In this document: piece by piece, positions 37,740 to 49,263 of the stretch
Layout: every line of letters begins with the position of its first letter
Position numbering within the stretch: the stretch's first letter is position 1
DNA from: Engraulis encrasicolus
Lineage: Eukaryota > Chordata > Actinopteri > Clupeiformes > Engraulidae
DNA: 64,000 bases
NCBI RefSeq assembly: GCF_034702125.1
Contig: NC_085880.1
Location: forward strand, 17,963,528-18,027,527
Direction: 5' to 3'
Made by a program: the position numbers and the translations under genes
The notes under the pieces: generated by a model
The model's database searches: none
What the model was told of the DNA's origin: nothing
The model's input: the letters and a program-made list of their open reading frames with translations, nothing else

Positions 37740-40090
37740 ACACCACGATGCCTTTTCATTAGCTCTGTCAAGTTTGGCCCATAAACTGAAAACATTTGAA
37801 TGAATCACAGAACCTATACACATGCTTTCTTTGACACCGGCTGATGGCCATCAAGTGCAGAGCGATGATAAACATAAATGTGTTGATTAGATGAACCTTT
37901 TTTCTTAATAAAAGACAGCTGTGTTTTAGTGCAATCACTTTCTTCCACACTATCCAGTCCCACAGTAAAACCCGGCAACCTCATTTCACTGCGTCTGGTA
38001 AGTGCACCAAGACAACATTGGTCTATGCTTTCCACAGCCTCATAATGGGACAGACATTTCTTTACAGCTATGCCAGTTATGTGAGACTGTATGCCACATA
38101 AAGTGGCCAAGCTGCACTCTCACACATTTGCTGCAATAAAACATGAATGTGGATATCAAGACAAATATAGTCCAAGCAAGTTCAACATGATGATAACAAA
38201 TACTGTCTTGGGGCTATATCCTTCAGACATTACGAAACATTAACATTTGACTCTGCTGGACTAAAATAGCCACGCACTCCTCCTGCTATTGGAACTGACA
38301 AGGCATCAGTCAACAATTTAACACGTCAAGTAACACCTTCGTAAATACATTACTTCCACCGTGGTCTAGGTCCAATTTGTATCCATGTCAATTGAATAGT
38401 TCATGAAGTCATTTTTCTGTCATAAATAGCAAGGACAACATTTGGATAATGCATTATTATTTTTTACAGATACTTCCGCTATTAACTATTAGCCCACGCT
38501 GGGGTGCCCAGGGTGTGCGTGAGAAATAATAAAAGCGCGTGTTTATTCTCGTGGAGTGGCGCGTCATAGCGGCAGGCTGTCCTCAATGATAGTAGACTGG
38601 GGCTCTGTCCTCTCTAAGTATTTTAGTAATGACTGAGTGGGAGGGTCAGTCAGTGAGACTAATAAGGAGTAGGATCCTGCTTGAGATCCCATTCTCACTT
38701 TTTTATTTCTAAGTGAACTTTGGAAATTGCAGATTACGATAACATGTGTTTACAAAACCCTTGAAGGATTGCTATTTCTTTCATTCGGAGGAAAGTTCTA
38801 CGGCAGATGTAAGTGTAAAGTATCACTGTTATAGTATGCTATCAAATGTTGTTGATGATCATTCATATCAGCCTGCTTATTCATCAGGACAGGTTACAGG
38901 GTTTGACGGGACATTCCGTTGTCTTTTTTCGGAGGTGCTTCAAGATTACGCACCAATTCCGATGCATGTTGGAAAGGTTGTAGCCTGCAATGTTTTACGT
39001 CTTGGGAAATGAACACGTTTTCCTTCCGTTATGATTTATGAATTATCCACGAGGACGATTACGCGCGGGGTCAGTTTACTTCATCTCCGTATACAATTTC
39101 TCTATGATCGTTTTTTTTGTATCGCCTCGCTCATTTTAATTTCTCACTGAACGAAAATTCGTTAGTCATTTCGTTTTACATCAAAAATAGCCTAATGGAT
39201 TGTATGCGCTGCATTTAGTTTCGTTTTTCTACATTTCTTTCCCACCCTGGGTTTTCTTATTCTTTGCCTGGCAAAGTTTTCAACTTTCTTTGCTCCCCAT
39301 GTTCATGCTGAGACACAAGTCAACCGAGAAAAGGCTTGACTTACCATTGGCTCCGGTTCTGTGATGGACGTGGGGTATTTGCCTGCTCTCTCACTGAGTC
39401 AAGATCCACGTGATCTATAGCAACTATTTATTAATGGGATATATGTTACTGCATATCCGAGACAGCTCTGAGACGGGGGATTCATGTTTCAGGTTCAAGT
39501 TCAAAACATAGGTCATAAGCCCTCTTTGGAGCGGGTAAAGCACATAGGCTACAGACACGTCCGAATGGTGTGCAGATTCTGCACATAACCTTTCACATGC
39601 AAGCGCAAACCTGTCCAATATAAGAGGAAAGAAATGTCACGATTTGTTAATTGTGCATGAAACAATAGGTTTACAAGTGATGTTCTAACTTAAATAGGCC
39701 TATTTTGAATGGTGTAGTAGAAATCTGACTAAATGCCCACACTGATTAATTATACTATTTCACACGTCTATTACTCTACGTTTGAGCTTAACTCGCTCCA
39801 GAAACCTTTGGATACATACTTTTAAATTTTAATCAAGCTAAAAGTCTTTGTGAAAGTTGCCCAAGCCAACCCTTAAAGTGAAGTCATTTGCCCTTGCCAT
39901 TTGCCCTTGTTATTTATTCAGTGCAACCTTTCAATGCAGAGGTGAAATGATTTTCTATTAGGCAGCAAACAGAGCAATAGGTTCTTGTAATGTTTCCAGG
40001 AAGGACCAGACATCATGACTTACTGTACCTTGCACAAAAAAAACACACATTGTGAACAAGCTGTCACTGAACATTGACTCCAATATGTTT
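37740..40090. other. intergenic / col19a1 upstream region
   Basis: A non-coding first exon of col19a1 and its promoter would be expected here, because the start-codon exon appears to have its own acceptor near 40,093. I could not place a transcription start. No TATA box or CpG-rich core is obvious. A short CG-containing stretch lies around 39,000-39,070. Confidence 0.35.
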
Positions 40091-40133
40091 CAGGTTTCCA
40101 AGGAGCAGCCTTTCCCCACATGTAGCAGTGGAC

Positions 40134-40221
40134 ATGAGTAACTTCCTAAGGTGGACTGTTATTCTCTGGAGTCTAAATACCATTCCATTGAGCCATGGGA
40201 TGGCCGTGAATGAACGGATAG
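40134..40221 (+). CDS. col19a1: col19a1 start-codon exon (signal peptide)
   Basis: This exon is the first coding piece of collagen type XIX alpha 1, a minor FACIT-like basement-membrane-zone collagen. ATG at 40,134 opens MSNFLRWTVILWSLNTIPLS-HGMAVNERI, 29 codons plus one base, ending at donor GTATGT (40,222). The hydrophobic WTVILWSLNTIPL core reads as a signal peptide with likely cleavage near SHG. A TTTCAG acceptor at 40,088-40,093 suggests an upstream non-coding exon. The exon ends in phase 1, matching the following exon exactly. Identity rests on the joined downstream protein and on the lmbrd1 neighbour. Intron length to the next exon is 2,551 bp, filled with nested MITEs. Confidence 0.85.
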
Positions 40222-40868
40222 GTATGTAGCCTACTCTGTTGTAAACTACCCCCCACCCGGCCAGCTCGTCTTGTCAAAGGACACTTATGTCTCTCTTTTT
40301 TTCCGTGGTGTTTATACAGCAATGCTTTCCCACATTTCAGCACTTGCGGCCAACCGTAGCAGTTCAGTGCAGCAGACCTCTTATGTTCTCTCAGCTGTTG
40401 TCCTCTAGCACATTCTACAGTGAGCTGATTAGGGCAGGGTGGTGGTGGTGGTGGGGTGGGGAGGTTGGGTTGGGGGTTGTTTTGGATAACCTGGAGTGCT
40501 AATGAATTGTTTGTGATGATAGACAGCACTTAGACACATGGCTGACTGGCCTCCCAGCCTCTTATTGATGTTGGCGTCACCCCCATTTGCAACACAGAGG
40601 GCATAACATAACACACCCGGGATGCAGACAGTACCCAGTACCAGAGCTGGACTGCTCATCCGGCATGCAGGGCTTTCCCGGTGGGTCGACTGCCCTCAGT
40701 GGACGATTCTGCTAGGTTTTGTTCTGTTGTTATTTTTGTCTTGGAAACCAACCCACAATTTAGATGCATGGGCCGACCCATTGGTGCATCTTTAATACAC
40801 AGTGGACTATCACATTATATTGTAGTGGGGGTTGGAAGCAGGGGACTGTGTCAGCGGATAGTCTATGG

Positions 40869-41530
40869 CAGGGATGCCAAACTTTGGCCCGTGAAATCAT
40901 TTCAAATACATTACAGTTGGCCCATGCACCATTAATACTCGGGTGTAACAATAACAGTAGGGTCGCATAGACGCGAATTTGGCCAAGCGAAGCGAACTTC
41001 GCCATTCATTCCTATGAGAGAGGGGAAGGCAAGCGAAAGCAAGCGAACAGGAGCAAAGCGAAGCGAAATTATTAAACCAAGTTTAATATTATGCAAATGA
41101 GGAGAGTATTCGCCTGTGGCGGCCCAATCAAATCAACAATAACAACAACATTTGATTCGTCGCGACGACCTGATAAGGGTTGAGCTGGTAGAATGGAACA
41201 TTGAATTTCGCCTCTCTTCGCCTCGCTCATTTCGACTGCTATGTGTCCCTACTGTAAGACTTGAACATGAAATTTGCTGTGTCACAGGAAGATGAGTGGG
41301 CAGAGTCCAGTGAAGCAGTTTACATTCATAGGCAACAGAATATGTAAAGGCACATTTTAATAATGAGAATGTATTGATGAAATTTAAATATAGCCTAAGT
41401 ATTAAGTGTGTGTGAATGCACAATTTTAGTGGGTTTTAAAAATATATATATATATATATTGGGTTTGGCCCGCAACTTTGTTTCGGATTTTGATTTTGGC
41501 CCCTTGGTCAATTTGAGCATGACACCCCTG
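40869..41530. mobile_element. hAT-type MITE, host of a nested element
   Basis: The ends CAGGGATGCCAAAC and GCATGACACCCCTG are inverted. The flanks GTCTATGG (40,861-40,868) and GTCTATGA (41,531-41,538) match at 7 of 8 bases. Without the inserted 300 bp it would be about 360 bp. The (AT)n run at 41,445-41,459 lies near its right end. Confidence 0.8.
40955..41254. mobile_element. 300-bp PIF/Harbinger-like MITE nested in 40869-41530
   Basis: The ends CAGTAGGGTCGCATAG and CTATGTGTCCCTACTG are inverted and bordered by TAA on both sides (40,952-40,954 and 41,255-41,257), the 3-bp duplication typical of PIF/Harbinger. The interior repeats AAGCGAAGCGAA and CAAGCGAA. Confidence 0.75.
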
Positions 41531-42105
41531 GTCTATGACTATATAATGCCTTGCTGTTTGTCGGCTCCAGTCCAGCCTCTGGACAGTAGGGTTCTGTACA
41601 GTATGTGTCTCATTCCAGGCCAGGATCATCCTGTCACACCTTGCCACTGTCCAGCGTCACCTTTTCCAAGCCATGATGGAGATTTGTTAAGTGCATGTCT
41701 GTCTGTCTGCTCTCCCCCGATGACACAGGGGGTTTCGCAGGAACTCTGACTATGCAGCATGTCTGTTTGCAGAGCTGTCACAGTCAGTGGCAGTGCCCAT
41801 GCTTTGAAGCTGGGACACAGCAAGTGAAGACAACAGAAACGAGAAACACTAACAAGCCCTCACTTAAAGGCATTTACAACTTTATGATGTCCACACGGTC
41901 GTTAGGTTTTGTGCTTCATGCCTTAAAATGAACAGATAGACCATCTAACAGGGTATTCAGACAGTTTATATAGTATGGTCTATCTAAAAATAGGTCATTA
42001 ATCTAACTCCATGGAAGGCATGTTTACATAGCCTACTTACTTTGTCAACTACATGACCGTTTCTGGTATAAAACAAAATGTTCAATCGCATATTAGAATG
42101 TAGGC

Positions 42106-42687
42106 CAGTGATCTCCAAGTATTTTCCCGGAAGTGCCAAATTATATGTAGCACAAGTGAGGCTGAGGTTGAAGGAGAGGATTGTGCACATCCCAGGGAAA
42201 GGTGCAGGACGAAGGTCAACTGTAGTTTTCAGAGTGAGGAGTCCGCACACTTAGAATCCTTTTTGTTGTGTTTTATTTTTTCATGGCAGGATAACGTTTC
42301 GACCTCAACAGTCTTCTTCAGATTGTCTACAAACACAGTCCGAGTGGTGATTAGAACATGCCTGGCACCCAAGGGTGTGGCCAGTTTGTTAACCCCTTAC
42401 ACTCTGATAGGTCCTGTGTTGTGGAACAAAAGCCATGTTTAGAAACAGTAGCACAAACATACATAAGATATACATATAGGCTACACAACACAACAAAAAA
42501 GATTCTAAGTGTGCGGACTCCTCACTCTGAAAACTACAAGTGAGGCTGGGGGCCAAACAAATTGCCCGACTGTATGGCCACAGATAGCATACATATATGT
42601 TTTAATGTGTTCCAACCTCATGGCAGGCCAACTGTTTGCCATGCCCGGGCCAGATCTGGCCTGCGGGCCGCCGTTTGGAGACTACTG
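42106..42687. mobile_element. hAT-like MITE, host of a nested element
   Basis: The ends CAGTGATCTCCAA and TTGGAGACTACTG are inverted. The flanks ATGTAGGC and ACGTAGGC match at 7 of 8 bases. About 200 bp belong to this element; the rest (42,165-42,536 plus one duplicate) is an insertion. Confidence 0.75.
42165..42536 (-). mobile_element. small inverted-repeat element with 12-bp target duplication
   Basis: The flanks carry CAAGTGAGGCTG at 42,153-42,164 and again at 42,537-42,548. Within it, inverted arms of about 54 bp (42,221-42,275 and 42,483-42,538) start TGTAGTTTTCAGAGTGAGGA and contain GTCCGCACACTTAGAATC. Next to the left arm, on the minus strand, lies CTGAAGAAGACTGTTGAGGTC then GAAACG. 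The variable-length duplication and that motif suggest a Penelope-like or other ribozyme-bearing non-autonomous element, which is an inference. Confidence 0.6.
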
Positions 42688-42772
42688 ACGTAGGCTATTA
42701 TGTATGATGTAATGTGTAAGCTGAAGTGATGCAAATGTAAGCTGTGTGTGTGTGTTGGCGTTTGGTCTTTAG

Positions 42773-42844
42773 ATCACACGTGTCCTCCATTAAAGCTAGA
42801 GGACGGCAAGGTCGCAAGTATGGCTGAGACGCAGGAGTTCACAG
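42773..42844 (+). CDS. col19a1: col19a1 exon 3 (N-terminal cysteine segment)
   Basis: Acceptor GGTCTTTAG, then 72 nt completing D from the split codon and encoding HTCPPLKLEDGKVASMAETQ-EFT plus one base. Donor GTACGA follows at 42,845. The C-P-x-L-x-x-E-D arrangement is the first conserved cysteine of the TSPN-type domain of COL19A1. A GTGTGTGTGTTGG run lies just before the pyrimidine tract. Confidence 0.88.
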
Positions 42845-43084
42845 GTACGACTTCAATAAAGAAAACTAATCAATTAATTTTCAAACTAATTTTATGTCCG
42901 CTAAAGCTAAATGAAAAATACATAGCATCATAATGAAAATTCACTGTTAGCACTATTTTGGAATGACTCTTGAAAAAAATATGAACAAAAAAAACTCCTG
43001 CTGATGCTTGGAGACCTCTTTTATTCAAAGAAAAATGTATCTCAGACAGTTTTTTTCCTTCTTTTTTTTGTCTGACCATTGCAG

Positions 43085-43181
43085 GATTTGATCTGGCAGA
43101 GACGTTCTCTTTGAGGAAAGTTGTGGAGGATGGCAGGACGCTGTTTCGACTGGGCAGCAAACCCCTCATTAAGCCGACAGA
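43085..43181 (+). CDS. col19a1: col19a1 exon 4 (start of TSPN/LamG-like domain)
   Basis: Acceptor GACCATTGCAG. The 97-nt exon encodes G-FDLAETFSLRKVVEDGRTLF-RLGSKPLIKPT, with the G completed across the junction, and ends with GA before donor GTGAGT at 43,182. GFDL..TFSLR matches the opening of the COL19A1 thrombospondin N-terminal-like domain. Intron 3 is only 240 bp; the next intron is 5,375 bp. Confidence 0.92.
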
Positions 43182-43511
43182 GTGAGTAGTACCGCTCCTG
43201 CGAGGGGAGACTGTGGTGTGTGTGAGAAAGACGCAAGCAGTGGCTCTCTTGCCTGGAGATGCCATTGCGTGATTAGGCTGCAGTGTAGTCACCTTGCTCA
43301 TGTGGAGGCTCCACTAGAAGTCTGAAGAATATATTGTTATTCTCCCGTGAAACAAGTGTAATTGGCTCTGCAAACAAGTCAGCGAGCGGGCTGTTAGGTA
43401 TAACAACCAAGCTATTGAAGTCACTGGGTTATCTATTTTCACGCTTGATGAATGGCTTTGTGGATGGAATGCATCTCTCCGTGCAGAGCAGAGCAGCTTG
43501 GTGCCTGGCTA

Positions 43512-43670
43512 CAGGCCCGCCGACAGGGGGGGGGGACAAAAAGGTATGTTGTCCCGGGCTCAGAGGGATAGGGGTCCCAGAATTATGCCCCCATTACATT
43601 GTATGTATTGGGTAGGGGGCACTTTCGGTTGACTTTGTCCTGGGCCTAGCAAAAGCTGTCAGCTGCCCTG
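43512..43670. mobile_element. hAT-type MITE in col19a1 intron 4
   Basis: The ends CAGGCCCGCCGACAG and GCTGTCAGCTGCCCTG are inverted. A perfect 8-bp duplication CCTGGCTA flanks it at 43,504-43,511 and 43,671-43,678. It contains GGGTCCCAGAATTATG and is an inverted relative of 33,928-34,082. Confidence 0.9.
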
Positions 43671-43679
43671 CCTGGCTAG

Positions 43680-44640
43680 TTAAGAGAGCAGCATCACGCT
43701 ACTAAACGAAACGGCCAAAGCCGCTTCCCCCCTCGCATGAAACATGAAATCAGCACTGCACGCTGCCCACTGGAGAGTTGAAAACGAGCCAGGTGGATAT
43801 TGGGTTTCCAGTTCTGCAAACCAATATTTTCTCAGGGTGTAACTTTGCCTCCAGTTCAAGCTGATATCCGGAAGAAAAAGGCAGTATAACCGATGCACTT
43901 GCCTTCCTGCTGCGATGACACGAGCTGACCCACATATCACTTAGTCACTCGGAGATAAATCGGGCTCTGTTTGCTAATAAGAGTAAAACCGGCCGTGATA
44001 GCAGCAGCAGTTGCGGTTCCATTGAAGGGAATTGGATGGACACATGGCACAGTCTGCAGAATAAAAGGGAAGTCATGGACATACACAACTATGTTTTATT
44101 TGAACAATAAAAGAGGGGTTATGAGCAAATAGATAAAAAGGAACACGTTTTACGACAGAATGAGCTTGCACTACCATGTTATTGCCTGTCTGTTCTCTCT
44201 GCCTGCGAGGCCCAGGGCCAGCATATGGCTGCTGTACAGTAGTACACAGCCTGTTCGAAGAAGAAAGGGTCATTTTGTGCTCGCTCACTCTTTATTGGGG
44301 AAAATATGTTACTATTTGCTTTTTGAAAATATAATTCTCACATCTCATGCACACGCATAATTATTGCACAGGTAAATTATTTGGATCATGGCGGTTAACA
44401 ATGATCACATTCTCAAATGTGCATAATCCTTTTGTACAAAATAAATAAACTCGTGCAAGAGAGATGAATGGCCGTGCCCTGAGCACTTTCTCCCCGGGAG
44501 TTTACAGAGTGGGCACTGTTACACTGTTGATCAGCTCCCCGACTCTGCTGCCTGTGTGTCCTTCTTCCCACCGTGAAAAAGAACACCCAGTTGCTGTCCA
44601 AGGGAATGAGGAGTCTTGGGTATTTTTAGCTTTTACACTA
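43680..44640. other. col19a1 intron 4, no gene seen
   Basis: Unique sequence with no recognised repeat or exon, ending in a short CTGCGCTGCGCTG repeat at 44,655-44,680. Confidence 0.4.
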
Positions 44641-44937
44641 CTGTAAACACACTGCACTGCGCTGCGCTGCGCTGGGCTGTGCTGAGCTGTGCTGCTCAGT
44701 CCCAGTTCCAGGGCCCTGGCAGGGTTGCATGCGGCACAGTGTGGAACTGCTGCTGCAGGTGATTTGCGATCTGTTCCGTCGTCAGGCCCCCTCCAGTTGA
44801 GTCACTTTGGACAGTCCCTGTGGTGCACGTATCTGGTTCTCCGTGGCCAGTGCCAGATTGCCGTGCGGGGCTTTCTGCTAGTCCGATAGGACACGGCTGA
44901 GCCTGGCACAGTAGGAAATAAACAGAAGGAGTATGAG

Positions 44938-44940
<3 letters not shown>

Positions 44941-45011
<71 letters not shown>

Positions 45012-45114
45012 AGTCACAAGAAAGCGAAAAAAGAGAGGATAGAGAGAAGTCAGAGAGAATGAGTGTGAGAAAGAAAGAGAAATAGAGGGAGAAAGACATC
45101 AGAGTCAGAGTCAC

Positions 45115-45184
<70 letters not shown>

Positions 45185-45213
45185 GTCAGAGTCAGAGAGC
45201 GAGAGAGAGAGAT

Positions 45214-45291
<78 letters not shown>

Positions 45292-45349
45292 AGAGAACTC
45301 AGAGAGAGAGAGCGAGAGAGAGCTAGAGAGAGAGAGAGATTGAAATGTC

Positions 45350-45416
<67 letters not shown>
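44941..45416. repeat. (GA)n microsatellite cluster
   Basis: Five GA arrays separated by AAGTCACAAGAAAG- and AATGTCAGAGTCAGAGAG-type spacers. The spacer AATGTCAG recurs, showing that array plus spacer was duplicated. Confidence 0.93.
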
Positions 45417-45417
<1 letters not shown>

Positions 45418-45777
45418 AGTGTGTATGTTTAACAGAGCAAAATTTCCCCCCTCCCACCTCCGCCCCCCATCTTCAATTATCGGAACATTTTGACAGGTGA
45501 TGGTGCTCGTCAGCTGGGGGTAGACGGGGGTAGAGGAGCCCCAGCACAAACTCCAAACATCTCTCACTTTACCCTCAGGAAATGCAGGCGGGCTCATCTT
45601 TCGCAGTCTGCATGATGTTTGGCCTATGCCCAGCTTCTGCCAATGCTGCCTCATAAGCTTCCAGGCCCCCCCGTTCAGGGTATTTACTTTAGGCAACTTA
45701 TAGTTGTTATTCTGCTTTTTCGTCTACTGCCTTTTAGCAGTTGCTTTAGCAAACTGTCAGTCGGGGGCAGGGCTCCA

Positions 45778-45946
45778 AATTAACAGCAGTCAACTATCCA
45801 GACACAGGTGAAAATTCAGTTTGGCTGACAGAAAAGAAAACTTAATAGCCCCTTTGACTGGAAGTGATTGTATGTGTGGCTAGCAAGATTTAACATCTAC
45901 TATAACCAAATTGGCTAGTGATGAAAAAAGTTAATTTATTACTCTG
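45778..45946. mobile_element. hAT-type MITE, family of 54110-54275
   Basis: The ends CAGGGCTCCAAATTAAC and GTTAATTTATTACTCTG are inverted, flanked by GTCGGGGG and GTTGGGGG (7 of 8). It shares TTCAGTNTGGCTGA and TTGGCTAGTGAT words with the element at 54,110. Confidence 0.82.
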
Positions 45947-46150
45947 GTTGGGGGGCTGAGGGGTTTGGGGTAGTATTTTTGACACATCCATAAATACTCG
46001 TATGTCAATTGTCAACTGACATGCATATTTTTGTGAGGTTTCATGGTCGGAATTCCTCTAGGATGATGTCATGTCTTCAAGCACGGCAAACCTGCCTTCT
46101 CTTAAAATATAATTGATCACATTGGGTCATCCAGATCAGTGGTTTAAGTG

Positions 46151-46430
46151 CAGGGGCCGATCTAGCCATTTCGGGGCCCTAGGCGAAATACAAACATGGG
46201 GCACTCATAAGTCATTAAATAGACATTAAGTTCTGTGTTTTGGTGCTATAGTGCATTTTAGTCATATATATCTTTAATCACTTGACATAAGTGACAAATT
46301 AAGATTAAGCCTTTTTTGTGTGTTTACTGTTTAGCGAGACTGGTGTGACAGTTGGGGTCCCTATGGAGGGCAGATTTGGTCAGGGCCCTAGGCAATCAAC
46401 TAGGTTTGCCCAATAGAAAGGCCGCCTCTG
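46151..46430. mobile_element. 280-bp hAT-type MITE
   Basis: The ends CAGGGGCCGATCTAGCC and GGCCGCCTCTG are imperfectly inverted. A perfect 8-bp duplication TTTAAGTG flanks it at 46,143-46,150 and 46,431-46,438. Confidence 0.88.
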
Positions 46431-46439
46431 TTTAAGTGC

Positions 46440-47030
46440 CTTCACCACTGCTCACGCCTCAAAAGAGTCTCAAAAGTCTGTATCATCCACTGCATCCTTA
46501 CATTTTCGCAGGGAACTGAGAAGAAAAATCAGATCAATAACCAGCATGTTGTTTGTATTTGAGTCATGCTTTATGAATTGATAGCTCCTTGGCAAGCTTG
46601 AACGGATAACCATCTTAAAACACTTTTTTTAGTCTCTTGGCACCAGTTATCCTGAAGCGCCTATACTACAAAGCAGGCACACTGGCTTTCATTGGGGCCA
46701 GGAATCCTAATTGCGTTCTTTTCTCCCTCATTTGAGGGTTCGTTTCTGTAGAATAAGATGACCTGGCCATCGCTGCCTTTCTTACTTGACTTCAGGCTGC
46801 TAATACTGCGCCCACACACCCTCCCTCCGCTGGCTCCTTTTCCTTTGCACAAAAAGCCATTTGATCTCCCAGTGGCTTAAAGTCAGCACATATATCATCT
46901 CCAATAATACGTGTTTCCAATGCTCACTATGAATTCAAAGGATATATTTTGCAGAGGGAGTATGGCACAGACAGAAGAGAAGATCTATTGGAGCAAAACC
47001 TCATTTTCGAGCCTGTCTGAAGCACCCCTC
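46440..47030. other. col19a1 intron 4, no gene seen
   Basis: Unique sequence, possibly containing conserved non-coding DNA. Nothing can be assigned. Confidence 0.35.
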
Positions 47031-47037
47031 CCTTCTT

Positions 47038-47042
47038 TCCCT

Positions 47043-47132
<90 letters not shown>

Positions 47133-47135
47133 TTT
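47038..47135. repeat. (CT)n microsatellite
   Basis: About 85 bp of CT followed by a degenerate pyrimidine tail. Confidence 0.95.
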
Positions 47136-47778
47136 TCTCTTCTTTGCTCTCTCGTTCCCTCCCTTTGAAAAAAAACCTCTCCTCTGAAAGGACTTCCCGA
47201 ACTGCTTTTTGTCATTGTAATTTTTGCTGATGGTGTTTTGGTACCCCAATTTTAGCTGATAAAGCATTTATTATATCTAGCCTCTAGTTGGAGGCAATTA
47301 GACAGCCGCATGTTTTATAAAGGAAAGGAGAGCCACTCCACCGCAAGGAATGAGGTTGGCGGAGGCGGGATTAATCTCCCAGCACCTATAGGAGTTTGTC
47401 TGGAGTTTAATTTAATCTTTTAAATTGCCTTTGACATCTGTAAAGCACTCTGAACTAATGGGATGGACCTTTTTGCGTGTGCATGAATAGGACATGGAAT
47501 AGGGCAGGCAAAAAAAATAAATATATTATGCCAGTTTCATACCTCTCTGAAGGCACGTATGTGCTGGCAGGTTAATACATACGGGCCATTGATTCCCTGT
47601 GTGTTCCCTGAAAGCTTTCGCAAAAGATTTTGCCATTAGCTTGCTTGTGGTCATGTGAATGAGCAAAAAATATTAACATAATTCTTTGATGACTGATCAA
47701 TACCAGTCAGGGTTCTTGTTGCTGGTGTTGTGTCTTCCATCAAATCTCTGTGGGCGCACACAGTCTAGTTACATACTG

Positions 47779-48098
47779 TTAGCCTAGTAAACTAGCCCCA
47801 CCCGCCAGCGATCAAAATTATTTTTTGCCTGCGAGTGGGTCTAGCCTCGGACAATGCCCCAGGCCCTGAAACTGGCTGGCCAATCACAACGCAGGAGATT
47901 TGTTTTGATTTGTTTTGAATCTTTGGATGCAAAGTGAACAGGGTTTTGAGGGAGTGACGACAAAGCCTTGGCCAATAGGCACAGACACAGTTTGAAAAAC
48001 AACGGGTTGTTTCCATCAACAATCTGCTGATGTGTCATTCATCGGGGCCAGACTAAATTATACATTTAATCTCACATTTAGTCTGGTTTATCAGGCTA
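47779..48098. mobile_element. 320-bp MITE with 8-bp duplication
   Basis: The ends TTAGCCTAGTAAAC and GTTTATCAGGCTA are inverted. The flanks carry ACATACTG at 47,771-47,778 and 48,099-48,106, a perfect 8-bp match consistent with hAT-type integration. An interior AATTATACATTTAATC... stretch and TTTGTTTTGATTTGTTTTG repeat are present. Confidence 0.8.
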
Positions 48099-48327
48099 AC
48101 ATACTGTAGATGTATTTGATCACCTGAAGCTCTGCTGAGTTTGAGGCAACTCGACTTGACAGTGGCAAGTCATGACCAGCTCCTCCCACCTGCACAACCC
48201 TCCTGAAATCACAAACTTTGAAGATTATTGCTCTTGTTTGTACAATCAAAACCATAATTCAGTTTTCAATTCTCGAGGTGCGACACTGTTTGGATAGCAG
48301 AACGTGTTTTTCCAGACAGTGCTCAGC

Positions 48328-48464
<137 letters not shown>

Positions 48465-48556
48465 GGGGGTGTCTCTCTGAATAGGCTCAATTTCTTTCTC
48501 CAGTGAAACAGAAGAAGCAACAAATAAACTTTTCAATTTTTGTGTCATTCCTGCAG

Positions 48557-48680
48557 ATTGGTATTTCCAAACGGCCTACCAAATGAGTACTCCATCGTGG
48601 CCACATTCCGACTCCGGAAGACCACAAAGAAAGACCGCTGGTATCTCTGGCAGATATTTGATCAGTCTGGGAGCAGTCAG
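48557..48680 (+). CDS. col19a1: col19a1 exon 5 (TSPN/LamG-like domain)
   Basis: Acceptor TCATTCCTGCAG. The 124-nt exon completes E and encodes LVFPNGLPNEYSIVATFRLR then KTTKKDRWYLWQIFDQSGSSQ, ending in phase 0 at donor GTAGGA. F-P-x-G-L-P-x-E-Y-S, the F-R-x-R strand and W-x-L-W-Q are hallmarks of TSPN domains of FACIT collagens. The match is closest to COL19A1 among the family members I know (COL9A1, COL16A1). Confidence 0.95.
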
Positions 48681-48789
48681 GTAGGACGCTTATGTGATTC
48701 CAGCAGAAGATTGAAAAGAGAAACCTATTTTTCCACATGAGTGAAGTTCTCCACGACTCTATTACTCACCTCCCTTGTTTCCCTTTACT

Positions 48790-48791
48790 GC

Positions 48792-48836
<45 letters not shown>

Positions 48837-48950
48837 CCATCTCTCTCTGTCTCTCTCTCTGCCTGTCTGTCTCTCTGTCTGTCTGTCTGACTGTCTGTCT
48901 GTCTCTCTCTCTCTCTCGCTCTCTCTCTCTGTCTCTCTCTCTCTCCCTCC
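48790..48950. repeat. (CTGT)n/(CT)n repeat forming the exon 6 polypyrimidine tract
   Basis: Imperfect CTGT and CTCT tetramers fill most of the 274-bp intron 5 and run directly into CTCCCTCCTCAG, the exon 6 acceptor. Confidence 0.92.
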
Positions 48951-48954
48951 TCAG

Positions 48955-49230
48955 GTGTCCATTGTTGTTGACGGTGCCAAGAAGGTGGTGGAGTTCTCCT
49001 CGCACGGTCTCCTGAAGACCAGCCTGCATCACACCTTCAAGAGCCGCGACCTGCACGCCCTGTTTGACCGGCAGTGGCGCACCCTGGGGGTGGCCGTGCA
49101 GAACAGCATCGTGTCTGTCTTCCTGGACTGCAAGCTCATCGAGAGGAGGCAGCTGGAGGAGCGCGACGCCACCGACACGCAGGGCCGTACGCTCATCACC
49201 ACGCGCGTGGAGGACGGACGGCCTGTGGAC
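48955..49230 (+). CDS. col19a1: col19a1 exon 6 (main part of TSPN/LamG-like domain)
   Basis: Acceptor CTCCCTCCTCAG, then 276 nt (92 codons) in phase 0 from VSIVVDGAKKVVEF to VEDGRPVD, donor GTGAGT. Recognisable COL19A1 features are I-V-V-D-G-x-K-K-V-V-E-F, the N-R/S-R-x-L..LFDRQW strand, the conserved cysteine in VFLDCKLIERRQ, and QGRTLITTRVEDGRPVD. This exon is GC-rich (C/G-ending codons), unlike the neighbouring AT-rich introns. It is the longest exon in the window and the strongest single identification. Confidence 0.96.
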
Positions 49231-49263
49231 GTGAGTGATCGAATTACAGTACTGTACTGTGAG

